Source: Kribbella capetownensis
GTDB lineage: Bacteria > Actinomycetota > Actinomycetes > Propionibacteriales > Kribbellaceae
Assembly (NCBI RefSeq): GCF_004331485.1
Contig: NZ_SJKD01000003.1
Span: 62,001 to 126,000, forward strand
Length of the DNA stretch: 64,000 bases
Direction of reading: 5' to 3'
The translations under genes were made by a program, and so were the position numbers. Position 1 is the stretch's first letter, and each line of letters starts with the position of its first letter. Shown here piece after piece: positions 1-9,140 of the stretch. The notes below the pieces were generated by a model. It was not told the origin of the DNA, ran no database searches, and saw only the letters and a program-made list of their open reading frames with translations.

Positions 1-96
1 AGGATGGCCGAGATGATCGCCCATTCGAGCGAGGACGCGCCGAGCTGGGTCCGGCCCCTGCGGGAACGCTGGGCGCGGGCTCGCGCGAGCGCATAG
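1..96 (+). CDS. 3' end of an unidentified gene (partial)
   Basis: The frame is open from the window edge to a TAG at 94-96. It encodes about 31 residues ending in an Arg/Ala-rich stretch (RERWARARASA). Too little is present to name a family. It converges on the suf operon. The spacer 97-200 shows no clear gene or strong hairpin. Confidence 0.45.
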   Translation, partial: RMAEMIAHSSEDAPSWVRPLRERWARARASA

Positions 97-200
97 CCGG
101 CCATGGCACGCCAGAACTGCAGTTCCGAGTTCAACCGCTGTCCTCCCTGTGCAATGGCCGCGAGGACCTCAGTATGCCCAGGTGGGATGACGTTCACGCC

Positions 201-830
201 TCAGCGCGAATCCTCAGGAGGATCGGTCAGTTCGATCCGGATCGCCCGTGCGTCGGCGCCGGCCTGCTCGAGGACCCTCTGTTTCGGATCCGGTACGCCG
301 AGGAACGGCGGCCGCACCAGTCCAGCCACGTCTTTCAGCCGCGGATCCTCCAGCACTGTGTCGACCGCCCGGCGGTCTCCCCCGCACACCAGCGCCTGCA
401 GCCGGGCCGGCCCGAGGATCCGCACCGCTACTTCGGTCGCGGCGGCGAACGCCTCCCGGGCCTGGTTGTCCCGCCGGCGCGCGTACCGCTGCTGCGACCA
501 GCCACCGGCCTTCGTCGTCCCCTGCACGTGGCGTGATCCGACCTTGGAGTCCACAAGCTTGCCCCCGGCAAACACCCCGGCGCCGTAGCCGCCGCGCCGG
601 ACGAGCAGCACACCCAGCCGCCACTCGCGCAGCACATGAGCCAGGAGGCCGTCCTTCGACAACTCCTCCAGGGGTGCGAACGGCACCTCGACGACGGCGA
701 CGGAGCCGTCCGACGCGGAGGCGGTGACGCTCGTCGGCGTCACGTCGTACCTCACCGCGCCGTGGCGGTCACCGAAGCCGGCCAGCCACCTGTCCAGCCG
801 CTCCGGTGCCACCGACACCGTTCGGGTCAC
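201..830 (-). CDS. acVLRF1-family peptidyl-tRNA hydrolase (Vms1-like release factor)
   Basis: Member of the actinobacterial Vms1/ANKZF1-like release-factor family, which hydrolyses peptidyl-tRNA on stalled or split ribosomes in the eukaryotic counterpart. The conserved core lies in the middle of the protein, GSRHVQGTTKAGGWSQQR, followed by an Arg-rich RRRDNQA segment; the glutamines after GGWS are the likely catalytic region (family knowledge). I chose GTG at 830 because it overlaps the stop of the preceding gene as GTGA, giving 209 residues; a longer in-frame ORF to 893 would run inside that gene. It is the last gene of the suf operon, which suggests co-translation with Fe-S maturation factors. 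Family assignment is good; the role in this operon is inference. Confidence 0.85.
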   Translation of the reverse strand: MTRTVSVAPERLDRWLAGFGDRHGAVRYDVTPTSVTASASDGSVAVVEVPFAPLEELSKDGLLAHVLREWRLGVLLVRRGGYGAGVFAGGKLVDSKVGSRHVQGTTKAGGWSQQRYARRRDNQAREAFAAATEVAVRILGPARLQALVCGGDRRAVDTVLEDPRLKDVAGLVRPPFLGVPDPKQRVLEQAGADARAIRIELTDPPEDSR

Positions 831-1219
831 ACGTTGAAGCCGAGCGCCCGCAACTGGTCGCGGCCGTCGTCGGTGATCTTCTCCGGGCCCCACGGCGGCA
901 TCCAGACCCAGTTGATCCGGAAGTCGTTGACCAGGCCGTCCAGCGCCATTCTGGTCTGGTCCTCGATCACGTCGGTCAGCGGGCAGGCCGCCGACGTCAG
1001 CGTCATGTCGATGATCGCCGTACTGGTGTCGTCCACGGTGATCCCGTAGATCAGGCCCAGGTCGACGACGTTGATGCCGAGCTCGGGGTCGACGACATCC
1101 TTCAGCGCCTCGGTCACGTCCTCGACCGCGGCCGGGCTGGTGCCGGGCTGTGACCCCTGGGCCGCCGCCTGCAGGTCGACCTCGGGCAGCTCGATCTTCT
1201 CGTCGGTCTGGTCAGGCAT
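827..1219 (-). CDS. sufT: SufT/MIP18-family (DUF59) Fe-S assembly factor
   Basis: A 130-residue protein of the MIP18/PaaD-like DUF59 family, which helps mature Fe-S proteins downstream of the SUF scaffold. The first ~35 residues are acidic and variable. The domain follows, with the conserved Cys in TLTSAACPLTDV and the typical DPELGINVVDLGLIY motif near its start. The ATG at 1219 lies 8 nt inside the end of sufU, and its TGA overlaps the GTG of the acVLRF1 gene, so it sits in a translationally coupled chain. Cytoplasmic; no membrane segments. Confidence 0.92.
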   Translation of the reverse strand: MPDQTDEKIELPEVDLQAAAQGSQPGTSPAAVEDVTEALKDVVDPELGINVVDLGLIYGITVDDTSTAIIDMTLTSAACPLTDVIEDQTRMALDGLVNDFRINWVWMPPWGPEKITDDGRDQLRALGFNV

Positions 1220-1694
1220 TGCTCACTCCTTCTTGCTGTGCGGCGTCCTGGGACTCGTTCTGCGCCAGCGCCCGGGCGGTCGCGTCCCGCCAGGCCGACC
1301 AGCCCAGCAGCGCACACTTCACCCGGGCCGGGAACTGCGCGACGCCCGCGAACGCGACGCCGTCCTCCAGAACCTCTTCGTCCGGCTCGACATTCCCCCG
1401 GCCCTGCATCAGCTCGAGGAACTTCTCGTACGTCGCCATGCCCTCGGCGACCGGCTTGCCGATCACCAGGTCGGACATCACCGAGGTCGCGGCCTGGCTG
1501 ATCGAGCAGCCGACACTCTCGTGCGTGATGCCGGTGACGGTGTCGCCGTCCAGCTCCACGCGCAGCGTCACCTCGTCCCCACAGGACGGGTTCACGTGGT
1601 GCACTTCCACGTCGTACGGATCCGCCAGTCCCGTGTGGTGCGGGCTGCGGTAGTGGTCCAGGATGATCTCCTGGTACAGCGAGTCAAGCTGCAT
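1212..1694 (-). CDS. sufU: Fe-S assembly protein SufU
   Basis: SufU accepts persulfide sulfur from SufS in Gram-positive SUF systems. The zinc-site residues are visible: Cys38 and Asp40 (SCGD), Cys63 (VGCSISQA) and Cys127 (KCALLGW). The length of 160 residues is normal. It starts 6 nt after sufS and overlaps sufT by 8 nt. No SufE is seen, as expected when SufU is present. Confidence 0.96.
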   Translation of the reverse strand: MQLDSLYQEIILDHYRSPHHTGLADPYDVEVHHVNPSCGDEVTLRVELDGDTVTGITHESVGCSISQAATSVMSDLVIGKPVAEGMATYEKFLELMQGRGNVEPDEEVLEDGVAFAGVAQFPARVKCALLGWSAWRDATARALAQNESQDAAQQEGVSNA

Positions 1695-1700
1695 GAGACG

Positions 1701-2960
1701 TCAGGCCACCTTGAAGAAAGAACGGACGAACCCGAGGCCGTCGACCAGCGCCTCGATCTCCTCCGGTGTCGTGTACAGGTAGAACGACGCCCGCGTCGAG
1801 GACTGTACGCCGAACCGCTCGTGCACCGGCCGCGCACAGTGGTGCCCGGCCCGTACCGCGATTCCGCGTGTGTCCAGCACGGTCGCCACGTCGTGCGGGT
1901 GCACGCCGTCCAGCTCGAAACTGATCGCGCCACCGTGGTCCTTGGCCTCGGTCGGACCGAGGATCGTCAGCCCCGGCACCGTCTTCAGCCCCTCGAGCGC
2001 GTACTCCACGATCGCGTGCTCGTGCGCCGCGATCTTGTCCATCCCGATCCCGGACAGGTAGTCGACGGCCGCACCGAGCCCGACGGCCTGCGCGATCGGC
2101 GGCGTACCGGCCTCGAACCGGGCCGGCGGCGGGGCGTACGTCGAACCCGTCATCCGCACGACCTCGATCATCTCACCGCCGCCAAGGAACGGCGGCAGCG
2201 AGGCGAGCAGGTCGTAACGGCCCCAGAGCACGCCGACCCCGGTCGGCCCGACCACCTTGTGCCCGGTGAAGCCGACCAGGTCCGCTCCGAGCTCGGCCAC
2301 GTTCACCGGCAGCTGAGGCACCGCCTGCGCGGCGTCGACCACCATCAGGGCGCCGACCGCGTGCGCCTTCGCGGCGAGCTCCTTGATCGGGTTGATGGTG
2401 CCGAGCGCGTTCGACACCCAGGTGAGCGACACGATCTTGGTCCGCTCGTTGATGAGTTCGTCGACGTTGCTCAGGTCCAGCCGGCCGTCATCGGTGACGC
2501 CGAACCACTTCAGCGTCGCCCCGGTCCGCTCACAGACCATCTGCCACGGCACGATGTTCGAGTGGTGCTCCATCTCGGAGATGACCACCTCGTCACCCGG
2601 CTTCAGCGAGCCGCCGACCGTGTGTGCCACCAGGTTCAGCGCTTCGGAGATGTTCTTGGTGAAGACGATCTCGTTGCGGTCGGGCGCGCCGATGAAGGCC
2701 GCGACCTTGTCCCGGGCACCTTCGTACGCCGCGGTCGCCTCGGCACCGAGCTGGTGCATGGCCCGCGCGACGTTCGCGTTGTGCTTCAGGTAGTGGTCCT
2801 CGATCGCCTGCACCACCTGGCGCGGCTTCTGCGAGGAGTTCGCCGAGTCCAGGTAGACCAGCGGCAACCCGCCGGCGAGCTCGCGCGACAGGATCGGGAA
2901 GTCCGCCCGGACCGACTGCAGGTCCAGCGGACTGCTGAAGGTGGTCCGGGCGTCGGTCAC
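1701..2960 (-). CDS. sufS: Cysteine desulfurase SufS
   Basis: A PLP-dependent class II cysteine desulfurase (419 residues) that takes sulfur from cysteine for cluster assembly. The PLP lysine is in GFTGHKVVGPTG and the catalytic Cys is in VRAGHHCARPVH near the C terminus. The GTG start at 2960 overlaps the TGA of sufC (GTGA), and sufU follows after 6 nt, so the desulfurase and its acceptor are made together. Confidence 0.97.
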   Translation of the reverse strand: MTDARTTFSSPLDLQSVRADFPILSRELAGGLPLVYLDSANSSQKPRQVVQAIEDHYLKHNANVARAMHQLGAEATAAYEGARDKVAAFIGAPDRNEIVFTKNISEALNLVAHTVGGSLKPGDEVVISEMEHHSNIVPWQMVCERTGATLKWFGVTDDGRLDLSNVDELINERTKIVSLTWVSNALGTINPIKELAAKAHAVGALMVVDAAQAVPQLPVNVAELGADLVGFTGHKVVGPTGVGVLWGRYDLLASLPPFLGGGEMIEVVRMTGSTYAPPPARFEAGTPPIAQAVGLGAAVDYLSGIGMDKIAAHEHAIVEYALEGLKTVPGLTILGPTEAKDHGGAISFELDGVHPHDVATVLDTRGIAVRAGHHCARPVHERFGVQSSTRASFYLYTTPEEIEALVDGLGFVRSFFKVA

Positions 2961-3718
2961 TTGGCGCCTGCCTTCAGGAAACGCTCGTAGCCGTTGGCCT
3001 CGAGCTCTTCGGCCAGCTCCGGACCGCCCTCTTCGGCCACCCGGCCGTCGACGAACACGTGCACGAAGTCCGGCGTGATGTAGCGCAGGATCCGGGTGTA
3101 GTGGGTGATCAGCAGGATGCCCTTGTCACCCTTCTCCGCGAACCGGTTGACGCCGGTCGAGACGATTCGCAGCGCGTCGATGTCGAGGCCGGAGTCGGTC
3201 TCGTCGAGGATCGCGATCTTCGGGTCCAGCAGCTCCAGCTGGACGATCTCGTGCCGCTTCTTCTCGCCACCGGAGAAGCCCTCGTTCACGTTGCGGGTGC
3301 CGAAGTCCGGGTCCATCTCGAGATCACCGAGCGCCTTGTTGACGTCCTTGATCCAGGTGCGCAGCTTCGGCGCCTCGCCGTCGATCGCGGTCTTTGCCGT
3401 CCGCAGGAAGTTCGCCACCGACACGCCCGGCACCTCGACCGGGTACTGCATCGCCAGGAACAGGCCGGCCCGGGCGCGCTCGTCGACCTTCATGTCGAGC
3501 ACGTCCTCGCCGTCCAGCGTCACCGTGCCGCTGGTGATGTTGTACTTCGGGTGGCCGGCGATCGAGTACGCCAGCGTCGACTTGCCGGAACCGTTCGGGC
3601 CCATGATCGCGTGCGTCTGACCACCCGCGATGGTCAGGTCGACGCCGCGCAGGATCTGCTTCGGGCCGTTCTCGGTGTCGACCGACACGTGCAGGTCGCG
3701 GATCTCGAGTGTCGCCAT
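2957..3718 (-). CDS. sufC: Fe-S assembly ATPase SufC
   Basis: ABC-type ATPase of the SufBCD scaffold, 253 residues. Walker A is GPNGSGKST, the signature region is the family-typical FSGGEKKRHEI, and Walker B is IAILDETDSGLD. It begins 25 nt after the Rieske gene, the largest gap inside this operon, and overlaps sufS by 4 nt. Cytosolic; no transmembrane segments. Confidence 0.97.
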   Translation of the reverse strand: MATLEIRDLHVSVDTENGPKQILRGVDLTIAGGQTHAIMGPNGSGKSTLAYSIAGHPKYNITSGTVTLDGEDVLDMKVDERARAGLFLAMQYPVEVPGVSVANFLRTAKTAIDGEAPKLRTWIKDVNKALGDLEMDPDFGTRNVNEGFSGGEKKRHEIVQLELLDPKIAILDETDSGLDIDALRIVSTGVNRFAEKGDKGILLITHYTRILRYITPDFVHVFVDGRVAEEGGPELAEELEANGYERFLKAGAK

Positions 3719-3743
3719 GAGTTCTTCTATCTCCGTCTGTCTT

Positions 3744-4082
3744 TTACAGGGATGCCTGGTTCAGGGGGTTCTTCACGTCGACGAGTACGTCGTCGCCGTC
3801 GAGCCGGACCGGATACACCGGCACCGGTTCGTACGCGGGCAGACCGGTCGGTTCACCGGTGCGCAGGTCGAAGCGGGAGCCGTGCAGCCAGCACTCGATC
3901 TCGCAGGCTTCGACCTCGCCCTCGGACAGCTGGATCTGCGCGTGCGAGCACTCGTCCCGCACCGCGAAGAACTGTCCCTCGCTCTTCACGACCGCGACCT
4001 CCACGCCGCCGACCTCGACCGGAATGACTCCCTCATCCGGTACGTCGGCGGCAGCGCAGGCGCGCTCGAAGCTGTCGCTCAC
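3744..4082 (-). CDS. Rieske-type non-heme ferredoxin in the suf operon
   Basis: A 112-residue small Rieske [2Fe-2S] ferredoxin. The cluster ligands are visible as CSHAQ (Cys-x-His) and CWLHG (Cys-x-x-His). GTG at 4082 overlaps the sufD stop as GTGA. Such ferredoxins commonly sit between sufD and sufC in actinobacteria. It may donate electrons to assembly or to oxygenases; the exact role is not shown by the sequence. The longer frame upstream to 4469 lies inside sufD and is rejected. Confidence 0.93.
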   Translation of the reverse strand: MSDSFERACAAADVPDEGVIPVEVGGVEVAVVKSEGQFFAVRDECSHAQIQLSEGEVEACEIECWLHGSRFDLRTGEPTGLPAYEPVPVYPVRLDGDDVLVDVKNPLNQASL

Positions 4083-5299
4083 TGTCCCGCGACCGCCGTG
4101 TGTCCGGTGGCCGCCGCCGCGGCGGCGCTGAGCTCGGCCGTCCGGGCCAGCTTCTGCTCGATCACGTCGTGCAGGTGCTCGGCGACCTCGGGAACGCCGA
4201 TCTTGCCGATGATGTCGTTGAAGAAGCCGGACACCACCAACCGCCGGGCCTCGTCCTCGGGGATGCCGCGGGCCTGCAGGTAGAACAGTTGCTCGTCGTC
4301 GAACCGGCCGGTCGCGGACGCGTGCCCGGCGCCCTCGATCTCGCCGGTCTCGATCTCCAGGTTCGGGACCGAGTCGGCGCGGGCGCCGTCGGTCAGGACC
4401 AGGTTGCGGTTCAGCTCGAAGGTATCGGTGCCCTCGGCCGCGGCCCGGATCAGCACGTCGCCGATCCACACCGAGCGGGCCTTGTCACCGGCCAGCGCGC
4501 CCTTGTAGAGCACGTTGCTCTTGCAGTTGGCCGCCTCGTGGTCGACGAACAGCCGGTGCTCGTGATGCTGACCGGACTCGGCGAAGTACACCCCGAGCAG
4601 TTCGGCGTCGCCACCGGGACCGGCGTACCGGACGTTGGTGCCGATCCGGACGATCTTGCCGCCGAGGGTGACCGCGACGTGGTGCAGCCGGGCGTCCCGG
4701 CCGATCAGCGCGTCGTGCTGACCCAGGTGGATCGACTCGTGGTCGCCCTGCTGGATGCTGACCACACGGAGCTCGGCGCCGTCGCCGACGACGATCTCCA
4801 CGTTGCTGCCGAGCTCACCGGCACCGGTGTGGTCGATGATCACGATCGCGCGGCTGTGCCGGCCGGCGTCCACGATCAGGTGGCTGAAGCCGCGGGCGCC
4901 GAGGCTCGCGACGTTCACGTGCACCGCCTCGGTCAGCTCGGCCTCGACCGGGATGCGCACCGCCAGCGCCTCGCCCGCCTGGTTCCAGGCGATCGCGGCG
5001 GAGCGGTCCTGCGGCGTACCGACCTTCAGCGAGTCCGCGGCGACGGTCTCGAACACCACACCGTCGGGACCGGACGCGTCGACCTTGGGGGTCTCGGTGC
5101 CGGCCTCGTCGGCGAACAGCGCCTTGAGGGCCTTGACCGGGGTGAAGCGCCACTCCTCCTCGCGCCCGTTCGGCACCGGGAAGTCGGCGACGTCGTACGA
5201 CGTCGGCCGCTCGCTCCGGGCCTGGAGCGGGACCGGGGAACCCGGCCCGTGGGAGTGCGCCCGGTTGCCGGTGGCGACCAGGGTTTCAGCGGCGGACAT
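4079..5299 (-). CDS. sufD: Fe-S assembly protein SufD
   Basis: Scaffold partner of SufB and SufC, 406 residues. It has the beta-helix core and the conserved C-terminal region (FYLQARGIPEDEARRLVVSGF) that contacts SufC. Its ATG shares one nucleotide with the sufB stop (TGATG), so translation is coupled. The first ~40 residues form a variable leader. No unusual features. Confidence 0.96.
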   Translation of the reverse strand: MSAAETLVATGNRAHSHGPGSPVPLQARSERPTSYDVADFPVPNGREEEWRFTPVKALKALFADEAGTETPKVDASGPDGVVFETVAADSLKVGTPQDRSAAIAWNQAGEALAVRIPVEAELTEAVHVNVASLGARGFSHLIVDAGRHSRAIVIIDHTGAGELGSNVEIVVGDGAELRVVSIQQGDHESIHLGQHDALIGRDARLHHVAVTLGGKIVRIGTNVRYAGPGGDAELLGVYFAESGQHHEHRLFVDHEAANCKSNVLYKGALAGDKARSVWIGDVLIRAAAEGTDTFELNRNLVLTDGARADSVPNLEIETGEIEGAGHASATGRFDDEQLFYLQARGIPEDEARRLVVSGFFNDIIGKIGVPEVAEHLHDVIEQKLARTAELSAAAAAATGHTAVAGQ

Positions 5300-6711
5300 C
5301 AGCCGACGGCCCCTTCCATCTGCAGCTCGATCAAGCGGTTCAGTTCCAGCGCGTACTCCATCGGGAGCTCGCGGGCGATCGGCTCGATGAAGCCGCGGAC
5401 GATCATCGCCATCGCCTCGTCCTCGGCCATGCCCCGGCTCATCAGGTAGAAGAGCTGGTCGTCACTGACCTTGGACACGGTCGCCTCGTGTCCCATCGCC
5501 ACGTCGTCCTCGCGGACGTCGACGTACGGGTAGGTGTCGGAGCGGCTGATGGTGTCGACCAGCAGCGCGTCACAGCGCACCGTTGACTTGCTGTGGTGCG
5601 ACCCCGGCGCCACCTCGACCAGCCCCCGGTACGACGTCCGGCCGCCACCGCGGGCCACCGACTTCGACACGATCGAACTGGAGGTGTACGGCGCGTTGTG
5701 CACCATCTTCGACCCGGCGTCCTGGTGCTGGCCCTCGCCCGCGAACGCGACCGACAGAGTCTCGCCCTTGGCGTGCTCGCCCATCAGGTAGACCGCCGGG
5801 TACTTCATCGTCACCTTGGAGCCGATGTTGCCGTCGATCCACTCCATCGTCGCGCCCTCTTCGCAGGTGGCGCGCTTGGTGACCAGGTTGTAGACGTTGT
5901 TCGACCAGTTCTGGATCGTCGTGTAGCGGCAGCGGGCGCCCTTCTTCACGATGATCTCGACCACCGCGGAGTGCAGCGAGTCCGACTTGTAGATCGGCGC
6001 CGTACAGCCCTCGACGTAGTGCACGTAGGCGTCCTCGTCGACGATGATCAGGGTCCGCTCGAACTGGCCCATGTTCTCGGTGTTGATCCGGAAATAGGCC
6101 TGCAGCGGGATGTCCACCTTCACGCCCTTGGGCACGTAGATGAACGAGCCGCCGGACCAGACCGCCGTGTTCAGCGAGGCGAACTTGTTGTCGCCGACCG
6201 GGATGACCGAGCCGAAGTACTCCTGGAAGATCTCCGGGTGCTCCTTCAGGCCGGTGTCGGTGTCGAGGAAGATGACGCCCTGGGCCTCCAGGTCCTCGCG
6301 GATCTGGTGGTAGACGACCTCGGACTCGTACTGCGCCGCGACGCCGGCGACCAGGCGCTGCTTCTCCGCCTCCGGGATGCCGAGCTTGTCGTAGGTGTTC
6401 TTGATGTCCTCGGGCAGCTCTTCCCAGCTCGAGGCCTGCTTCTCGGTCGACCGGACGAAGTACTTGATGTTGTCGAAGTCGATCCCGGACAGGTCCGCGC
6501 CCCACGACGGCATCGGCTTGCGGTCGAAGAGCTTCAGACCCTTCAGCCGTAGGTCGAGCATCCACTCCGGCTCGTTCTTGAGGGTGGAGATGCCCCGCAC
6601 CACGTCGGCGGACAGGCCGCGCTGTGCGACCGCGCCGGCAGCGTCGGAGTCGGCCCAGCCGTACTGGTAGTTGCCGAGGCCTTCCAGTTCGGGGTGAGCG
6701 GTTTGCGTCAT
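5299..6711 (-). CDS. sufB: Fe-S assembly protein SufB
   Basis: Main scaffold subunit of the SufBC2D complex, 470 residues. It shows the family core ([39 protein letters not shown]) and the C-terminal [21 protein letters not shown] segment. ATG at 6711 is chosen because it overlaps the sufR stop as ATGA and gives the usual length; the frame upstream to 6888 reads back through sufR. No intein is present, unlike some mycobacterial SufB proteins. Confidence 0.97.
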   Translation of the reverse strand: MTQTAHPELEGLGNYQYGWADSDAAGAVAQRGLSADVVRGISTLKNEPEWMLDLRLKGLKLFDRKPMPSWGADLSGIDFDNIKYFVRSTEKQASSWEELPEDIKNTYDKLGIPEAEKQRLVAGVAAQYESEVVYHQIREDLEAQGVIFLDTDTGLKEHPEIFQEYFGSVIPVGDNKFASLNTAVWSGGSFIYVPKGVKVDIPLQAYFRINTENMGQFERTLIIVDEDAYVHYVEGCTAPIYKSDSLHSAVVEIIVKKGARCRYTTIQNWSNNVYNLVTKRATCEEGATMEWIDGNIGSKVTMKYPAVYLMGEHAKGETLSVAFAGEGQHQDAGSKMVHNAPYTSSSIVSKSVARGGGRTSYRGLVEVAPGSHHSKSTVRCDALLVDTISRSDTYPYVDVREDDVAMGHEATVSKVSDDQLFYLMSRGMAEDEAMAMIVRGFIEPIARELPMEYALELNRLIELQMEGAVG

Positions 6712-7454
6712 CGTGCAGTCCTCGCAGATTCGCCGTCGGTTACAGGGGCAGGACCGGACACGGCCTGGGGGGCCGGGACGTGGCCGGGAATATGTGTGGT
6801 GCAGACACCGTCGCCGTGGGCGATGGTGGCCAATCTCTGGACGTGCCGGCCGAGCAACCGGGAGAACACCTCGGTCTCGGCCTCGCACAACTGGGGGAAC
6901 TGCTCGGCCACGTGCGCGACCGGGCAGTGGTGCTGGCAGAGCTGCTCGCCGTGCGCGGCCTTCGCCGTGGACGCGGCGTACCCGTCCGTGGTCAGGGCCC
7001 GGGCGAGTGCCTCCGCCTTGTCGCTGTCGGGAGCGGCGTCGACCAGCTCCCGGTACCGCTGCTCCACCTCGGCGACCCGGCCCCGGGCAAACTCCGCGAC
7101 CGCCTCGTCACCGCCGGACTCGGCGATGAACTTCAGCGCGGTGGCCGCCAGGTCGTCGTACGCCTGGTGGAACGCGTGCCGGCCGGTGTCGGTCAGCACG
7201 AAGACCTTCGCGGGGCGGCCGCGGCCACGGGGGCCGTAGACACGCTCCTCGCGGGACTCGACCAGGCCGTCCTCGAGCAGGTGGTCGAGATGCCGGCGGA
7301 CCGCCGCCGGCGTCAGCTCCAGGCGCTCGGCGAGCACCGCGGCGCTGGACGGACCATTGGTCTGGATCGAGCGGGCGACCCGGTCCCGGGTGGACTCGTC
7401 CCGCGCCGCAACCGCGCCGGTGGGCGCCGCTCCGGTAGTCGCAGGATTTTTCAC
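6708..7454 (-). CDS. sufR: SufR-type Fe-S-sensing transcriptional repressor
   Basis: An ArsR/DeoR-like winged helix-turn-helix (residues ~22-80) is followed by an effector domain with four cysteines at 173, 177, 190 and 218. The C-x3-C-x12-C cluster matches the Fe-S-binding site of actinobacterial SufR. SufR represses the suf operon when it carries its cluster. The gene heads the operon and overlaps sufB by 4 nt, so it controls itself and all downstream genes. The GTG start at 7454 has no Shine-Dalgarno sequence and overlaps a candidate SufR operator, suggesting a leaderless or very short-leader message. Confidence 0.93.
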   Translation of the reverse strand: MKNPATTGAAPTGAVAARDESTRDRVARSIQTNGPSSAAVLAERLELTPAAVRRHLDHLLEDGLVESREERVYGPRGRGRPAKVFVLTDTGRHAFHQAYDDLAATALKFIAESGGDEAVAEFARGRVAEVEQRYRELVDAAPDSDKAEALARALTTDGYAASTAKAAHGEQLCQHHCPVAHVAEQFPQLCEAETEVFSRLLGRHVQRLATIAHGDGVCTTHIPGHVPAPQAVSGPAPVTDGESARTAR

Positions 7455-7465
7455 AACATCAGTGT
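7451..7465 (-). promoter_or_regulatory. Candidate SufR operator at the sufR start codon
   Basis: Read on the minus strand the site is ACACT-GATGT-TGTGA. From memory this fits the ACACT-N5-TGTGA element described for the mycobacterial SufR. On the plus strand CAAC-N6-GTCG is one base from the CAAC-N6-GTTG form described in Streptomyces. It covers the GTG start at 7452-7454. Confidence 0.55.
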
Positions 7466-7485
7466 CGCGTAATTCCCGGGGGCCT

Positions 7486-7504
7486 TCAAATAAGGCTCAC
7501 CTAA
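7486..7504. promoter_or_regulatory. Candidate iron box (DtxR/IdeR/DmdR type) upstream of the suf operon
   Basis: TCAAATAAGGCTCACCTAA matches the actinobacterial iron box TTAGGTTAGGCTCACCTAA at 15 of 19 positions (my count, consensus from memory). One half-site is perfect and the other degenerate. It lies 32-50 nt upstream of the sufR start, where a bound repressor or activator would meet the -35 region. Confidence 0.55.
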
Positions 7505-7540
7505 CCGCCTCCGCGCGCACGCGGGAGGCGGGGGCCGATC

Positions 7541-7554
7541 GTGACCAGCGTCAC
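7541..7554. promoter_or_regulatory. CRP/FNR-like inverted repeat
   Basis: GTGA-N6-TCAC, extended by one flanking pair (CGTGAC-CAGC-GTCACG, 7540-7555). It lies between the divergent sufR and ABC exporter genes, about 60 nt before the exporter -10. A CRP-family or other dimeric regulator is possible; there is no direct proof. Confidence 0.35.
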
Positions 7555-7604
7555 GCCGCCGGGCTCCGCTCCCCACCCGCGCCGAAGGCGCGGCAGCCCG
7601 GTCC

Positions 7605-7610
7605 TAGACT
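7605..7610 (+). promoter_or_regulatory. -10 element of the ABC exporter (leaderless)
   Basis: TAGACT is followed by six bases and then the GTG at 7617, the standard spacing for a leaderless transcript. No Shine-Dalgarno sequence is present. Confidence 0.6.
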
Positions 7611-7616
7611 TCATCC

Positions 7617-8338
<722 letters not shown>

Positions 8339-8342
<4 letters not shown>

Positions 8343-9115
8343 CCACCTATGCGCCCCAGCCGGGCAGCGCTCCCTGGCCGCGGAAGGTGCTCGCGCATTC
8401 ACGGATGGAGTTCCGGCTCCTGATCCGCAACGGTGAGCAGTTGCTGCTGGCGCTCGTCATCCCGCTCGGGATCCTCCTGCTTCTGGGTGGCACCGGACTC
8501 GGCGACCGGCTGCCGCTCGGCGACGGCCGGGCGATCGACGACGCCGTACCGCGGGTGCTGGCGCTCGCCGTCCTGTCCTCTTCCTTCACCTCGCTGGCGA
8601 TCGCGACCGGCTTCGAGCGTCGGTACGGCGTGATCAAGCGGCTCGGCGCCTCTCCCCTGTCCCGGACCGGACTGCTCGCCGGGAAGATCGGCGCGGTCCT
8701 GGTCGTGCAGGTGATCCAGCTCGCCGTCCTGATCGGGACCGGCTTCGCCCTCGGGTGGGATCCGGCCGGCGGTTTCGACGCCGTGTTCGGGGTGATCCTG
8801 ATGGTCCTGTGCGGTACGGCGGCCTTCGCGTCCCTCGGACTGCTGATGGCCGGCGTACTCCGGGCCGAGGCCACCCTGGCCGCGGCCAACCTGCTCTATC
8901 TGCTGTTGCTGGTCGGCGGTGCGGTGATGACACCGGTCGACGAGTACCCGGCCGGCATGCAGGGTGTCGTCCGGCTGCTGCCGAGCGCCGCGCTGGCCAA
9001 CGGGCTGGCGAACTCGACCATCGAGGGTGTGATCCCGTGGGCCGCCGCACTGTCTCTCGCTCTGTGGGCCGGGGTGCTCGGATACCTGGTGTCCAGGACC
9101 TTCCGCTGGGACTGA
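8339..9115 (+). CDS. ABC-2 type transporter permease
   Basis: Membrane partner of the preceding ATPase, 258 residues with about six hydrophobic segments (for example LLLALVIPLGILLLLGG and LLYLLLLVGGAVM). Its ATG overlaps the ATPase stop. The N-terminal ~30 residues are cytoplasmic. Substrate not predictable. Confidence 0.9.
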
Positions 9116-9140
9116 GCAGACCTTTCTCTAGAGTGTGCCG

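Noticed and set aside
1071..2990. 639-codon plus-strand frame over sufU/sufS
   Set aside because: Antisense shadow of sufU and sufS; no motifs and no ribosome site.
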